DNA from: Phycisphaerales bacterium | GTDB taxonomy: Bacteria > Planctomycetota > Phycisphaerae > UBA1845 > UTPLA1 | NCBI GenBank assembly: GCA_020639075.1 | Contig: JACKHI010000001.1 | Coordinates: 4,650,001-4,714,000, forward strand | Length of the DNA stretch: 64,000 nt | Direction: 5' to 3' | Shown: positions 1 through 9,473 of the stretch, one piece after another | Position numbering within the stretch: position 1 is the stretch's first letter | Layout: the number at the start of each line of letters is the position of its first letter | Position numbers and translations under genes: made by a program | Notes under the pieces: model-generated | Told to the model about the DNA's origin: nothing | Databases searched by the model: none | The model's input: the letters and a program-made list of their open reading frames with translations, nothing else

Positions 1-1023
1 TATACCTATCACTACGACGGTGCGAATTGGCAATGGGAGGCGACGACGACGGTTTCCCCGCAGACGCTCGCTCGAAGGTCCGACATCGTTCTAGATGGCA
101 ATCGAATGGCCCTCTCCAGTGACCACTCTCGAAAGGTCATCATTTACGAATACGACAACGGAAACTGGAATGTCGCACACACCGTATCGCTGGCTGAATC
201 CGGCGGCTTCGCCGAGCGGATCGCCCTCGATGATGACTTGCTTATCGCGGGCTACGGGGCCAACGACGGCCAGATTTTCCGTTTCGACGGTCAGAACTGG
301 CAACTCATTGCCCGGTCTCGCAACATCGGTCGAACATTGACGTCGAGCGCGTTTGCGGCGCGCCCGATGATCAGCGGCGATCTTGTCGCGTTCGGCAATC
401 GCACCGGCTTCGGTCCGACGGCGAACAGTGATTTCTCATGCGGATCGGCACAGTTGTATCGGCTGGTTGGCGATCAGTTGCTGATAGAAGACTTGTTTTA
501 CGGCTTGCAGGTTGGTGAGGCACTCAGCGTGAACCAATTCGGTCGCTCAACGGCGTTCGTGGGCAATCGTCTGATCGTTGGTGCGCCTGCGGTGGAGTCT
601 TCGTCCGGGCGCATTCAGCTGTTTGAGCGCGACGGCGGCAATTGGGTCTTGCGTCAGACGATTCCATCGCCCGTTGCGCCATTGCCGCAGGATTTCGGTT
701 CCGAAATGGCCGCCTCCGGCGATACGCTGGCCGTCGTCGCTTCCGGGCTTGGCATTCCGGCGCACGCGACGGACGACGACGTCATCTACATTTATGAGAC
801 AGACCGCGATGTCGACGACGACGGTGTCCTCGATGTCTGTCAGCCCGACTGCGACGGGAATGAACTGCCAGATGCGTGGGAACTGGCGAACGCGACGATT
901 GATGTGTTCGCCGCCGCGCTTGTCAGTGCCGAACCCTCGTGTGCATTTGATGCGAACAACGACGATGCGATCAACGGGCTGGATATCGCGACTTATATCG
1001 AGCAGTTGTTGGCAGGTCCGTGA
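1..1023 (+). CDS. Secreted FG-GAP-type beta-propeller protein with dockerin-like tail (5' partial)
   Basis: The reading frame is open from base 1, so the N-terminus lies outside the window and about 340 codons are visible. The body consists of irregular beta-propeller blades with recurring D/G-rich turns such as GNRLIVGAP and GDTLAVV, as in FG-GAP/integrin-alpha-like repeats. The C-terminus has an Asp-rich linker (VDDDGVLDVCQPDCDG) followed by a dockerin-like module with FDANNDDAINGLDI and the ending EQLLAGP, typical of planctomycete secreted proteins. It is a paralogue of the next gene, which ends in almost the same module. Likely exported and surface-bound or released. The ligand is unknown. 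Confidence 0.8.
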   Translation, partial: YTYHYDGANWQWEATTTVSPQTLARRSDIVLDGNRMALSSDHSRKVIIYEYDNGNWNVAHTVSLAESGGFAERIALDDDLLIAGYGANDGQIFRFDGQNWQLIARSRNIGRTLTSSAFAARPMISGDLVAFGNRTGFGPTANSDFSCGSAQLYRLVGDQLLIEDLFYGLQVGEALSVNQFGRSTAFVGNRLIVGAPAVESSSGRIQLFERDGGNWVLRQTIPSPVAPLPQDFGSEMAASGDTLAVVASGLGIPAHATDDDVIYIYETDRDVDDDGVLDVCQPDCDGNELPDAWELANATIDVFAAALVSAEPSCAFDANNDDAINGLDIATYIEQLLAGP

Positions 1024-1218
1024 GCTGAGTCGCCCCTTCGATGTGATATTGCGATGACGCGCCATCAGGCTGCGATTCCGCAGCCTGGCGGGCGAAAGCT
1101 TGATCCTGTGCCTTCGGCGACGGTACGATGGGTCGGCGTCAGGGCTTAATCGACGGAATCGCCGGAGCGAATGTTCTTGCTAATTCTCAACCGATCCAAC
1201 TGAGGCATTGCTTCGGCA

Positions 1219-4167
1219 ATGAGATTCATGCGATCCATTGGCCACATCCTGATCATAACGGCTGCCGCAGTTTGTCTGTTGGCGGTCCAGACCGCCCACG
1301 CCGGCGAACTCGACTGCGACAACAACGGCGTGCCGGACGCCACGGAACTCAGCGGCAACGACTGCAACGCCAACGGCGTGCTGGATGTCTGCGAAAATGA
1401 CGCCGTCGGCGATGCGGTGGAGTTTTCGGCCGGCTGGGGGGCGCTTGTTGGTTACTCACCTGTATTGGATCTCGAAGGGGACACGCTCGTCGTCGGCGCT
1501 CCGTATTCCGACGGTGCGTCGCTTAATTCGACGGGTTCCGTGACGATCCGCCGTTACGTCAACGGCGAATGGACGATCGAACAGGTGTTGGTCGGACCGG
1601 CTTTGAACGCATTCTTCGGCGCACAGGTCGAAGTGTCGGGCGACTATCTCGTGGTTTCTGCGCCCGGATATCGGCCCATCGGTTCCGGGATGAAGGGGAC
1701 GATCTACCTTTATCGATACGACTCTCTGACGTCACAATGGCTGTTGGCTGATACGTACTACGATCCCGCATCGAACTACACCGGCGTCTTGGGCGGCAGG
1801 ATCCGGTTCGACGGCCGATGGCTGATCGCAACGCGAACCGGCAATGGATCGAACGAACTCGCATCGCATCAGGTGTTTGAGCGACGGAATGACCAGTTCG
1901 TCAAGGTTCAGTCGCTGTATTCCGAGAACGCATCAACGCATCCAATTGGGGTCAGACGCAATGTGATCGTCACGATCGGATACCGAAATCTGGGTCCATT
2001 CGGTGATGACCAGATCGTATCGCAGGCGCTGATCTGGGAATTCGGGCAAAACGGCTGGCGTCAGACCGGCCGTGTTCCGCTGGCGATTCAGGATATTTTC
2101 TTCGGCAGCACCATCGGCGGCATCGAAGTGGCGGATTCCCGCGTCATGATCGCCCATGCCGGCTTTGGCGCTGTGTTCATCGTCGAAAGGGGGCAGGACG
2201 GCTGGGACGTGACCAAAGTCATTCGTACGTTTGACATCGGTGCGTCGGATCTCGGAGATTGGACGGCTTCGCTCGACGGGCGCTTTCTTGTCAGCGGCGT
2301 CGTGAACGGGGTTGATGTTGTCTATGAGGTGATGTTCGATACTGACGAGCCGTATCTGTCGCGGGTGGAATCGTGGGACGACGCTCTTTCGCCCGGCATG
2401 ATCGCGGGCCATCGTCATGCCTCCGTCGTCAGGACCGTGAGCTACAGCCATGCCTTCGTGCGCGAATTGACGGCGGATTGCGACGGCGACGGCGAACTCG
2501 ACGCCTGCGCGATTGCGGGCGGCGCGACGGACGCGAACAACGACATCATCCCGGACGATTGCCAGGCAGACTGCAACCAGGACGGCATTCCCGACGTCGA
2601 ACAGCTTGCCGACGGCGACTGCGATCGCAACGGGACGCTCGATGTCTGCGATATCGACGTAAACGATCCCGACGGCGACGGTACGATCGCCGCCGACTGC
2701 AACGCCAACGGCGTCCCTGATGCGTGCGAACCGGACTGCGACGGCAACGGCGTTCCCGACGATTGCGACCTGGATCCGGCGGATCCAGACGGCGACGGTC
2801 TTGTCGCCCCCGATTGCGACGCCAACGGCGTCGTGGATGCGTGCGATATCGATGGGCGCGTTCGTTTATTGACGCTTCTCACGCCGTCGGACGGCGCCGT
2901 CGGACTCAATTTCGGCGTGGCGTTGGCCGCGGAAGGGGATGTCATCGCCGTCGGTGCGACGATGGAGGGCGGGCCGACGCCGACCGGCCGCGTGTATGTC
3001 TACCGACGCGTCGGCGGCGAGTTGCTGGAGGATGCGATTCTCCTGCCCGACGCCGGACTCGATGCCGTCGAATTCGGACGAAACATCGACATTGAGAATG
3101 GCCGCATCTTTGTGGGTGAGTATTCGACTCTTGCGCCCTTTGTTTCGAAAATCGCAGTGTTCGAAAGCGTCGACGGAGTCTGGACGCGGACGGGAGACGT
3201 CGCATTGGATGAATCCCGTATCCCGGGGCGCGCATTCGACGCGCATGGCGACGCCGTCGCGACGTTCGCCCCCGGCGCTGGTCGCATCACGATCTATCGG
3301 CTGGTGGATGGCGCGTGGATCGAACCGCAGGAAACGAACGCGCCGATACTCGGTACCTTCAGCACTCAGTCGATCGCCATGAATGACGATTACCTCGCAG
3401 TCGCCGACGTCAGTGATTCACTCATCTATGTCTATGACAGGGCGCTGTTCGCCGATGCCGACTTCAGTTATCAATACCCGTCTATCAACCCGACGGGAAA
3501 CGTCGTGACGCGTCCGATCAGATTCCTGGACGATTTCATCGTCGTGGGGTATCCGACGTCGCGGGGTGAATACCAGTCGGCGCTATTCGGCGGTGCGGAT
3601 GTGCTTCGACCTGTCAACGAACCGGATGTCTTCAATTTCAATTCTCCGGATCCTATCTACAGCATCGGTTGGTTCCCCGTGGCGCGACTCGTCTCTGAAG
3701 CGGCGCCGACCGAGATCTACCAGGCGAGTGCAATTGCGACAGTCGGCAATCGCTGTTTCGTTGCTTCGCCGGGGGCGATGAGCAACCAGGGCCTCGTGCG
3801 GCTGTACACGGTGGATGATCCCATCTGGACGGAGCGCGCCGTCATCGCGTCGCCCTTTGCGGGACTGGCCGCCCGCTTCGGATGGGCCCTCGCCGCGTCG
3901 GATCAATACTTGTGCGTGGCCACGACGATGGGGCATGTCGTCGTGTACGCGGTGGACGGCGACATCGATAACAACGGCGTGATTGATACCTGCGAGCCGG
4001 ACTGCGACGGCAATCTCTATCCAGACGACTTTGAGTTGACGATCGACGGGTTCGTCGCGGCGCTGCTCCACGATGGGGCGATCTGCGTGTTCGATCTGAA
4101 CGACGACGGCGATCTCAACGGTCTCGACGTGCCGGTCTTCGTCGAGCAGTTGATCGCGGGGCCGTGA
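1219..4167 (+). CDS. Secreted double beta-propeller protein with Asp-rich repeats and dockerin-like tail
   Basis: 982 residues. An N-terminal signal peptide (hydrophobic stretch about residues 8-26, ending AQTAHAG-like) is followed by a short DCDNNGVPD repeat. A first FG-GAP-type propeller covers roughly residues 65-410. A block of calcium-binding type-3-like repeats (DCDGNGVPDDCD and variants) covers about 415-550, and a second propeller about 555-915. The tail holds a dockerin-like module with FDLNDDGDLNGLDV and the ending EQLIAGP. The architecture and tail match the preceding truncated gene, so the pair is a tandem duplication. The D-x-D-x-D-G repeats should bind calcium. Function is likely extracellular or cell-surface. 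ATG 1219 is preceded by GAGG at 1202; an in-frame ATG at 1228 is an alternative start. Confidence 0.85.
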   Translation: MRFMRSIGHILIITAAAVCLLAVQTAHAGELDCDNNGVPDATELSGNDCNANGVLDVCENDAVGDAVEFSAGWGALVGYSPVLDLEGDTLVVGAPYSDGASLNSTGSVTIRRYVNGEWTIEQVLVGPALNAFFGAQVEVSGDYLVVSAPGYRPIGSGMKGTIYLYRYDSLTSQWLLADTYYDPASNYTGVLGGRIRFDGRWLIATRTGNGSNELASHQVFERRNDQFVKVQSLYSENASTHPIGVRRNVIVTIGYRNLGPFGDDQIVSQALIWEFGQNGWRQTGRVPLAIQDIFFGSTIGGIEVADSRVMIAHAGFGAVFIVERGQDGWDVTKVIRTFDIGASDLGDWTASLDGRFLVSGVVNGVDVVYEVMFDTDEPYLSRVESWDDALSPGMIAGHRHASVVRTVSYSHAFVRELTADCDGDGELDACAIAGGATDANNDIIPDDCQADCNQDGIPDVEQLADGDCDRNGTLDVCDIDVNDPDGDGTIAADCNANGVPDACEPDCDGNGVPDDCDLDPADPDGDGLVAPDCDANGVVDACDIDGRVRLLTLLTPSDGAVGLNFGVALAAEGDVIAVGATMEGGPTPTGRVYVYRRVGGELLEDAILLPDAGLDAVEFGRNIDIENGRIFVGEYSTLAPFVSKIAVFESVDGVWTRTGDVALDESRIPGRAFDAHGDAVATFAPGAGRITIYRLVDGAWIEPQETNAPILGTFSTQSIAMNDDYLAVADVSDSLIYVYDRALFADADFSYQYPSINPTGNVVTRPIRFLDDFIVVGYPTSRGEYQSALFGGADVLRPVNEPDVFNFNSPDPIYSIGWFPVARLVSEAAPTEIYQASAIATVGNRCFVASPGAMSNQGLVRLYTVDDPIWTERAVIASPFAGLAARFGWALAASDQYLCVATTMGHVVVYAVDGDIDNNGVIDTCEPDCDGNLYPDDFELTIDGFVAALLHDGAICVFDLNDDGDLNGLDVPVFVEQLIAGP

Positions 4168-4252
4168 CGTCGGATCGCCGCATGTGCCGGACGCGGTCAA
4201 GCTGAAGCGAGTGGCGAGTTAGTCTGTCTACCGGCGGCCCCGGCAGGATCGT

Positions 4253-5203
4253 ATGGCGCAAGAGTGCCCGTCATCTCCCGAAGATTCGGCAATGACGCAA
4301 CCCTCCTCGAGCGAGGTCGTTGCCGAACGCCCGAGCGATTCGCTCATCATTGTGGGCAAGGACTGGAATCCCGAGCAGGTGCGGATCCACGACATTCGTC
4401 GCACGGCGAACGGCGTCGTTCTGGGGAGTCCGAACTGGGTGCAGCCACTGGGCGCGCGGCAAATTTCGATCAAGTGGCTCTTCGTCTTCCTTGGGGCTTG
4501 TTTTCTGCTTTCGTGGTTTGTGGCGTTGAGTGGCGAACCTGGATTGTTGTTCAGTGCGATGGTGAGCCCGTGGGTTCTGCATGGCATGCATGTCTGGGGA
4601 GATCGCCGGCGACAGAAATCTCGAGATCGACTGCGACAAGCCGCGACTGCGGCCCACGCCGACGAACGCCTGCGGGCCTATGTTCACAGCGACGATACCG
4701 CTGAGATCGAATCGATGTCGGACGTTCCGTTCGAGCCTGTCGTGATTCATCGCGCCCGATTGTCTCCCAAAGCGCGCTATGGCTATCTCGTCGGGATTCC
4801 TGCGAGCATCGTCCTCATTTTCATGCTCCGCCCGATACTTCCGTTCCACTGGATGTATCTCTTGTGGTTTATCGTCCTGCCGAGCGCGACAATCGTGTAC
4901 TGCATCTACCCGCACGCCAACCCGTGGTATTACCGGATTACGCCGGGGCGGATGGACCTCATTCGGTTCGAGCCCTTCCGCCGCCGCCGCGCGGGGACGA
5001 TCCTCCGCGAATGGAATCTGCGCGACGCATGGATCGAGCTCTTCGATCATGTCGTGACGATTCGACCGACGCGCGAGAGTGCCGAGGCGTTTCACATCAA
5101 GGTGAATGAGCTCGCCGAACCGCAGACGTTCGTCTATGCGCTGTTCCGCGGCGCGATCAGCACGCACGAAGCGCCGGCGTTGCCAATCGATCGGTTAGTC
5201 TGA
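4253..5203 (+). CDS. Membrane protein of unknown function with PH-like C-terminal half
   Basis: 316 residues. I recognise no family with certainty. One hydrophobic hairpin lies near residues 76-110 (rich in F, L, W) and a second at about 178-222, so the protein probably spans the membrane four times. Between them is a soluble, Arg-rich stretch. After the second hairpin, a beta-rich region (YYRITPGRMDLIRFEP to HVVTIRPT) resembles the PH-like domains seen behind membrane anchors in bacterial YdbS/YcxB-type proteins; this is an inference from pattern only. AGGA lies just ahead of ATG 4253, and a second ATG at 4292 is possible. It stands alone, convergent with the next gene. Confidence 0.6.
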   Translation: MAQECPSSPEDSAMTQPSSSEVVAERPSDSLIIVGKDWNPEQVRIHDIRRTANGVVLGSPNWVQPLGARQISIKWLFVFLGACFLLSWFVALSGEPGLLFSAMVSPWVLHGMHVWGDRRRQKSRDRLRQAATAAHADERLRAYVHSDDTAEIESMSDVPFEPVVIHRARLSPKARYGYLVGIPASIVLIFMLRPILPFHWMYLLWFIVLPSATIVYCIYPHANPWYYRITPGRMDLIRFEPFRRRRAGTILREWNLRDAWIELFDHVVTIRPTRESAEAFHIKVNELAEPQTFVYALFRGAISTHEAPALPIDRLV

Positions 5204-5236
5204 CGATTTCGTGCGTTTGTCAATCGAGCCGGCGAA

Positions 5237-6361
5237 TCACGCAAACCGAACGCAATAGACCGGCGGCAGGTGGTTCGACACGCATGCCCATGAATCCCCT
5301 TGGTTTTTCGTCGCGAAGACGCTGCCTGTCGTCGTGCCGAACACGAGGCTCTCGCCGGTCTCGTCGATCGCCAGGGCATGGCGGAATGTGATGTCATACG
5401 CATGCTCCTGCGGAAGGCCCTCGCGCAACTCTTCGAAGCTGGCGCCGCCGTCGCGCGTGCGGTTGACGACGAGCTTGCCGTCAACGGCGTAACGCTTCTC
5501 GTCCTTCACGCCGGGCACGAACCATGCCGTATCCGGCTCGTGCGGATGCACGGCGCAGCAGAAGCCGAAATCGGCAACAGGGACGTGATCGACGTGCGTC
5601 CACGTTTTGCAGCCGTCGACCGTGCGGAAGATGCCGTTGTGATGCTGCGTCCACATGGCATCGGGGCTGTGCCTGCAGGCGACGACGATGTGCGGATCCT
5701 GCGAGTTCTCTTCGTATTTCTGCTCCGGCGGCATATATGCGGCAAACATGCCCTTCGAGCGGATGTTCCACGTCTCGCCGCCGTTCTCCGTCTGCCAGGC
5801 GCCGCCGCATGAGATGCCGACCGTGACGCGCTTGCTGTCGCGCGGATCGACGATGACGGAGTGAATGCCCGCCGCATCGAAGCCGCCGCCGAACCACTCT
5901 TCGCGCTCCTTGCGGAACCACAGGTCGCGCGACATCGTCCAGCTTGCACCGCGATCCATCGACTTGAACAGACCGCCGGGCAGCGTGCCCGCCCAGATCG
6001 CGCCGGGCTCATCCGCACCGCCGGGCGTCAGCTCCCAGATCATCTGCAGCTTCCACTCGATGATCTTGCCGCTGAACGGGTGCTTCTGCGGTTCGGCGCC
6101 ATCTGGCAACGGCGGGTATTCGGGGACCGCGAGCTCCGTCCAGTTCTTGCCGCCGTCGTCGCTGCGGTGCAGCTTGGCGCCGAAGTGACCGTGGCTCAGT
6201 GCCGCGTAGATGGCGCCGTCGCGCGGGTCGTGCAGGACCATCGGCACGTTGTCGCCGAGAAACTCGACACGCGCTATGTGCCAGCCGCTGCCGTTCCACC
6301 TGCCGTTGCGTTCGAGGAAGAAGAGCCCTTTGCGCGTACCGACGAGACAACGATCACTCAT
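5237..6361 (-). CDS. BNR/Asp-box beta-propeller protein (sialidase-fold, exo-alpha-sialidase-like)
   Basis: 374 residues without a signal peptide. At least five Asp-box-like motifs (S/T-x-D-x-G-x-x-W) are visible: SDDGGKNW, SMDRGASW, TENGGETW, TVDGCKTW, TRDGGASF, plus a degenerate TKNQGDSW. They mark a six-bladed sialidase-type propeller. The catalytic Arg triad of true sialidases cannot be assigned by eye, so enzymatic activity is not claimed. It lies downstream of a MoaD/ThiS-like gene on the same strand. I recall this pairing from other bacterial genomes, but its role is unknown. Codon use and GC look native. Confidence 0.75.
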   Translation of the reverse strand: MSDRCLVGTRKGLFFLERNGRWNGSGWHIARVEFLGDNVPMVLHDPRDGAIYAALSHGHFGAKLHRSDDGGKNWTELAVPEYPPLPDGAEPQKHPFSGKIIEWKLQMIWELTPGGADEPGAIWAGTLPGGLFKSMDRGASWTMSRDLWFRKEREEWFGGGFDAAGIHSVIVDPRDSKRVTVGISCGGAWQTENGGETWNIRSKGMFAAYMPPEQKYEENSQDPHIVVACRHSPDAMWTQHHNGIFRTVDGCKTWTHVDHVPVADFGFCCAVHPHEPDTAWFVPGVKDEKRYAVDGKLVVNRTRDGGASFEELREGLPQEHAYDITFRHALAIDETGESLVFGTTTGSVFATKNQGDSWACVSNHLPPVYCVRFA

Positions 6362-6413
6362 TGGTCATTCTCCAATCACCGGGCCAACAACGGTCCCGAT
6401 TGCTTCATTGCAA

Positions 6414-6530
6414 GGGTGCCATGCTTGCCCGCAAAGGCAAGCCTATCGGGTGCTACTGCCGGGTGCCATGCCGACCCTCAAGGTCGGCATGCCGCAGACG
6501 AACACACCCTCAAATCGGGTGCCACTGCTC
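6414..6530. repeat. Hairpin-rich intergenic repeat with GGGTGCCA units
   Basis: GGGTGCCATG occurs twice, with the variants GGGTGCTACT and GGGTGCCACT. Between them are two stem-loops: GCTTGCC/GGCAAGC with a 6-nt loop, and a perfect 10-bp stem CATGCCGACC/GGTCGGCATG with a 5-nt loop. No coding sequence spans it. It separates two same-strand genes and resembles the dispersed hairpin repeats elsewhere in this window. Confidence 0.6.
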
Positions 6531-6582
6531 CATGAGCATTGCGACGACGAGCGGCCACTCGAGCGCCATGCCGAACAACCGC

Positions 6583-6852
6583 TCAGCCCCCCGACAGCGC
6601 CTGCATCACGCACACGCTGCTCGTCGGCGTCACTTCGTCCGTCAATGTCTCGCGATCTCTGATCGGTCGCCCATCCAGAAACACATTCATGTGCTGCCGC
6701 AGCGTTCCGCGCTCGTCGAGCACGTATCCGCGTGCCCGCTCGTTGTCGGCGAACACCGCGTCCAGCACTTCGCGCACCGTCCGGCCGTCCGCCTCGCACG
6801 GCGGACATTGCACGTGCCGCTGAATGTTCTGCGTGAAGCTGACGCGCGCCAT
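6583..6852 (-). CDS. MoaD/ThiS-family ubiquitin-like sulfur carrier
   Basis: 89 residues, the usual size for the family. It has a beta-grasp pattern (VSFTQNIQRHV start; GRTVREVLDAVF; QHMNVFLDGRPI) and ends in Gly-Gly (VMQALSGG), the residues that are adenylated and thiocarboxylated in sulfur carriers. No MoaE, ThiG or E1-like gene is in view, so the partner is unknown. It lies upstream of the BNR propeller gene on the same strand, 221 bp away across a repeat. It could serve cofactor synthesis or protein modification; the context does not decide. Confidence 0.75.
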   Translation of the reverse strand: MARVSFTQNIQRHVQCPPCEADGRTVREVLDAVFADNERARGYVLDERGTLRQHMNVFLDGRPIRDRETLTDEVTPTSSVCVMQALSGG

Positions 6853-6990
6853 GATAAGTCCTTCGGCTCTCCGAAATGCATGATATCCGCTGGTCGGGGC
6901 GACGAGAAGTCAATTCGTCGCCACGAGTGACAACCTGCGTCACACGACGCATCTACACGTCGCAGGGGCCATCGCGTATGCTCAGGCGTC

Positions 6991-8178
6991 ATGGACATCG
7001 AAGCCGCCATTCATCGAGCCGTCCCTGTCGCGACGCGGCTGCGTCACGAAATCCACGCGCATCCCGAGCTCGGCTATGAAGAAGTCGAAACGGCCCGTCG
7101 CGTTCACGCCTGCCTCTCGTCACTGCCCAATATCGAGATCCAGACGGGCATCGCGAAGACGGGCATCGTCGCACTGCTGAATTCCGATCGTGCGGGTCCG
7201 ACTGTCGCATTGCGTGCCGAGCTCGACGCATTGCCCGTCCAGGAGCTGTCGGATCTGCCGCATAAGTCGACGATTCCAAATCGTATGCATGCCTGCGGAC
7301 ACGACGGCCATACGGCCTGTCTCGTTGGCGCGGCGATCGCGTTGTCGGAGCTGGCGGCTGAGATTCCGGGCTGCGTCAAATTCATCTGGCAGCCGGCGGA
7401 GGAAGGGCTCGCCGGCGGGGCGCTCATGATCGATGCGGGCATTCTGGATCATCCGAAGGTCGATGCGGCCTTTGCGATGCACGGCTGGCCCTACATGCCG
7501 CTGGGCAAAATCGGCGTGCGCGCCGGTGCGACGATGGCGTCGGCGGATTTCTTCGACATGACGATCCGCGGCGTCGGCGCGCACGCTGCGTATCCGCATC
7601 GAAGCGTCGATCCGATTTACGTCGGCGCCCAGATCGTCAATGCCGTGCAGTCGATCGCGTCGCGCGGCGTCGATCCGCTGGATGCCGTCGTCGTCAGCGT
7701 AACGCAATTCCAGGCCGGTACGGCAAACAACATCATTCCCGCAACGGCGAGATTGACCGGCACGATTCGAACGCTGCGCGAGCCGGTCCGGGCGAGCGCG
7801 CTGGGACGATTCGAGGCGATTGCTCGCCAGACGGCGGCCGCCCACGGCGCATCTGTTGACCTTGAGATGGGCCGGGGCTACCCGGTGCTCATCAACGATG
7901 CTTCGTGCGCGGGGTTCGTCAACGACGTGACGCGCGACGTGTTTGGTGAGGCGGCCGTGCAAGGTGACATGCCGGCCTGCATGGGGGGCGAGGATTTCGC
8001 GTTCTTCGCCCAGCGGGTGCCGGCCGCCTTCTGGCGCCTCGGCGTGGCGACTCAGCCGCCGGAGTCCCAGCCGACGCTGCACCAGGCGACGTACGACTTT
8101 CCGGACGCTGCGATTCCGACGGCGATTCGGATGCACTGCGAGATTGCAGTCCGATTTCTGCGCGGGCGCGCCGGCTGA
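6991..8178 (+). CDS. M20-family metallo-amidohydrolase (N-acyl amino acid / hippurate hydrolase type)
   Basis: 395 residues, normal for M20D. Metal-site motifs are present: HACGHDGHTA (about residues 103-112), the WQPAEEG block with the catalytic Glu pair, MHGWP, and GGEDFAFF near the C-terminus. The central insertion (GVGAHAAYPH) is the dimerisation/lid domain with its conserved His. Such enzymes cut the amide bond of N-acyl amino acids or similar conjugates in the cytoplasm using two divalent metals. The start at ATG 6991 fits the family N-terminus (RHEIHAHPELGYEE). It stands alone ahead of a rhodanese gene. Confidence 0.9.
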   Translation: MDIEAAIHRAVPVATRLRHEIHAHPELGYEEVETARRVHACLSSLPNIEIQTGIAKTGIVALLNSDRAGPTVALRAELDALPVQELSDLPHKSTIPNRMHACGHDGHTACLVGAAIALSELAAEIPGCVKFIWQPAEEGLAGGALMIDAGILDHPKVDAAFAMHGWPYMPLGKIGVRAGATMASADFFDMTIRGVGAHAAYPHRSVDPIYVGAQIVNAVQSIASRGVDPLDAVVVSVTQFQAGTANNIIPATARLTGTIRTLREPVRASALGRFEAIARQTAAAHGASVDLEMGRGYPVLINDASCAGFVNDVTRDVFGEAAVQGDMPACMGGEDFAFFAQRVPAAFWRLGVATQPPESQPTLHQATYDFPDAAIPTAIRMHCEIAVRFLRGRAG

Positions 8179-8224
8179 TTTGAGTTACAATCTCATGACG
8201 CGATTCGCGGAATGAAGCGAGGGA

Positions 8225-8572
8225 ATGATGCAACGAATGGACGCCATGTGGGAAGTGACGGTCGAAGACGCCGAGCCGTTGATCGGCAGGACGGACTCGA
8301 CGTTTCTGTTGGACGTTCGATACCCGGAGGAATTCGCGCGAGCACGGATCGACGGCGCGTTCCTGTGCCCGCTGCCCGAGATTCCGGAGCGGCTGGAGGA
8401 AATCCGTCAGGCCGCCGAGGGGCGCGAAATCGTCGCCTATTGCCATCACGGCCATCGCAGCATGCAGGCCGTCGCGTTCCTTCGTGAAGCCGGCCTGGGC
8501 GCGGCGCGGAGTATGTCCGGCGGCATCGACGCCTGGTCGCGGAAGATTGATCCTGCCGTACCGCGATATTAG
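8225..8572 (+). CDS. Single-domain rhodanese-like sulfurtransferase
   Basis: 115 residues covering one rhodanese fold. The active-site loop YCHHGHRS carries the catalytic Cys73 in the C-x-x-G-x-R form, and the family signatures LLDVRYPEEFARARIDGA and GGIDAWS are intact. Small rhodaneses of this type carry persulfide sulfur in the cytoplasm. It starts 46 bp after the M20 gene and could be cotranscribed with it. ATG 8228, three bases on, is an alternative start. Confidence 0.88.
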   Translation: MMQRMDAMWEVTVEDAEPLIGRTDSTFLLDVRYPEEFARARIDGAFLCPLPEIPERLEEIRQAAEGREIVAYCHHGHRSMQAVAFLREAGLGAARSMSGGIDAWSRKIDPAVPRY

Positions 8573-8617
8573 GGCGCAATACAATCGACAATATCGCTCG
8601 GTATAGGGCGGCGGCTC

Positions 8618-9439
8618 TCATTGCGACGCGTCGCTCAGCGCCTGGATGATTATCAAACCGCTGTTGTACATCACGTGGCAGATGATCGACGGCCAGAGCG
8701 ATCCGCTCAATTCGCGCAGACTGGTCCACAAGAACCCCATCACGAAAATCGGCACGAGTGCAATAAACGCGCCCTGCAACTGGATCGCGTGGATTGACGC
8801 GAACCAGATCGACACGATCAGGACGGCGCCGACGGCGCCGACGTACTTGCGCAACAGCGGGTAGAGAAACCCGCGGTAGTAAATCTCCTCCATCGGGGCG
8901 ATCACGATCGCGAAGAACGCGAACAGCCCGAGACCGCCGCCGTTCATGAGCTGATAGATCGGTACGTCTTCGGCGTGTACGTCGTCCGTGAGAACGCTGA
9001 TCGCCATCAGATTGCCCATCACGGCAAGTGCGATTGCCATGACGACGAACCGCATCGCCGGTCTGCCGAGCGAGAGACCGACGACGAGCGTGCGGGAATG
9101 GCGCCTGCACATCATGTACCAACATACGACGACGGCGAGAAGATTCGTGAGCAGCGTCAACGGCAGGAGGAACCACGCCATGGATCCGATCTGTGCCATC
9201 ATGTCGTCCGGCGAACTGCCGTCCTGGGCCGACTTCATGATCGTGATTGTGGCGACGACAGCGCCGGATGTGAGTTCGATGCCCCATACGATTCCGACGC
9301 CGATCAACAGGTCGATAATGCCCGGCCCTTTCGGCGGGGCGATTGCGGGTTGCGCGATCGGCAGGGCGACGTAACCAGGCGGGGCACTCGGCATCGTTGC
9401 CGGTGGGTCCCAATCGGATTCCCCGAATTGATCGGACAT
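8618..9439 (-). CDS. CPBP-family intramembrane glutamic endopeptidase (CAAX-protease-like)
   Basis: 273 residues with about six to eight membrane segments after a Pro-rich cytoplasmic N-terminus. The Abi/CPBP motifs are visible: EEIYYRGFLYPLLRK (EExxxR), then FASIH, and a last HVMYNS motif. These supply the catalytic Glu and His residues. Members cleave prenylated or other membrane substrates, or act in bacteriocin self-protection; nothing nearby indicates a substrate. The gene is convergent with the rhodanese gene. Confidence 0.85.
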   Translation of the reverse strand: MSDQFGESDWDPPATMPSAPPGYVALPIAQPAIAPPKGPGIIDLLIGVGIVWGIELTSGAVVATITIMKSAQDGSSPDDMMAQIGSMAWFLLPLTLLTNLLAVVVCWYMMCRRHSRTLVVGLSLGRPAMRFVVMAIALAVMGNLMAISVLTDDVHAEDVPIYQLMNGGGLGLFAFFAIVIAPMEEIYYRGFLYPLLRKYVGAVGAVLIVSIWFASIHAIQLQGAFIALVPIFVMGFLWTSLRELSGSLWPSIICHVMYNSGLIIIQALSDASQ

Positions 9440-9473
9440 ATGGATTCTGGTTCCTTTCCTTCCCGGCCGGGCG

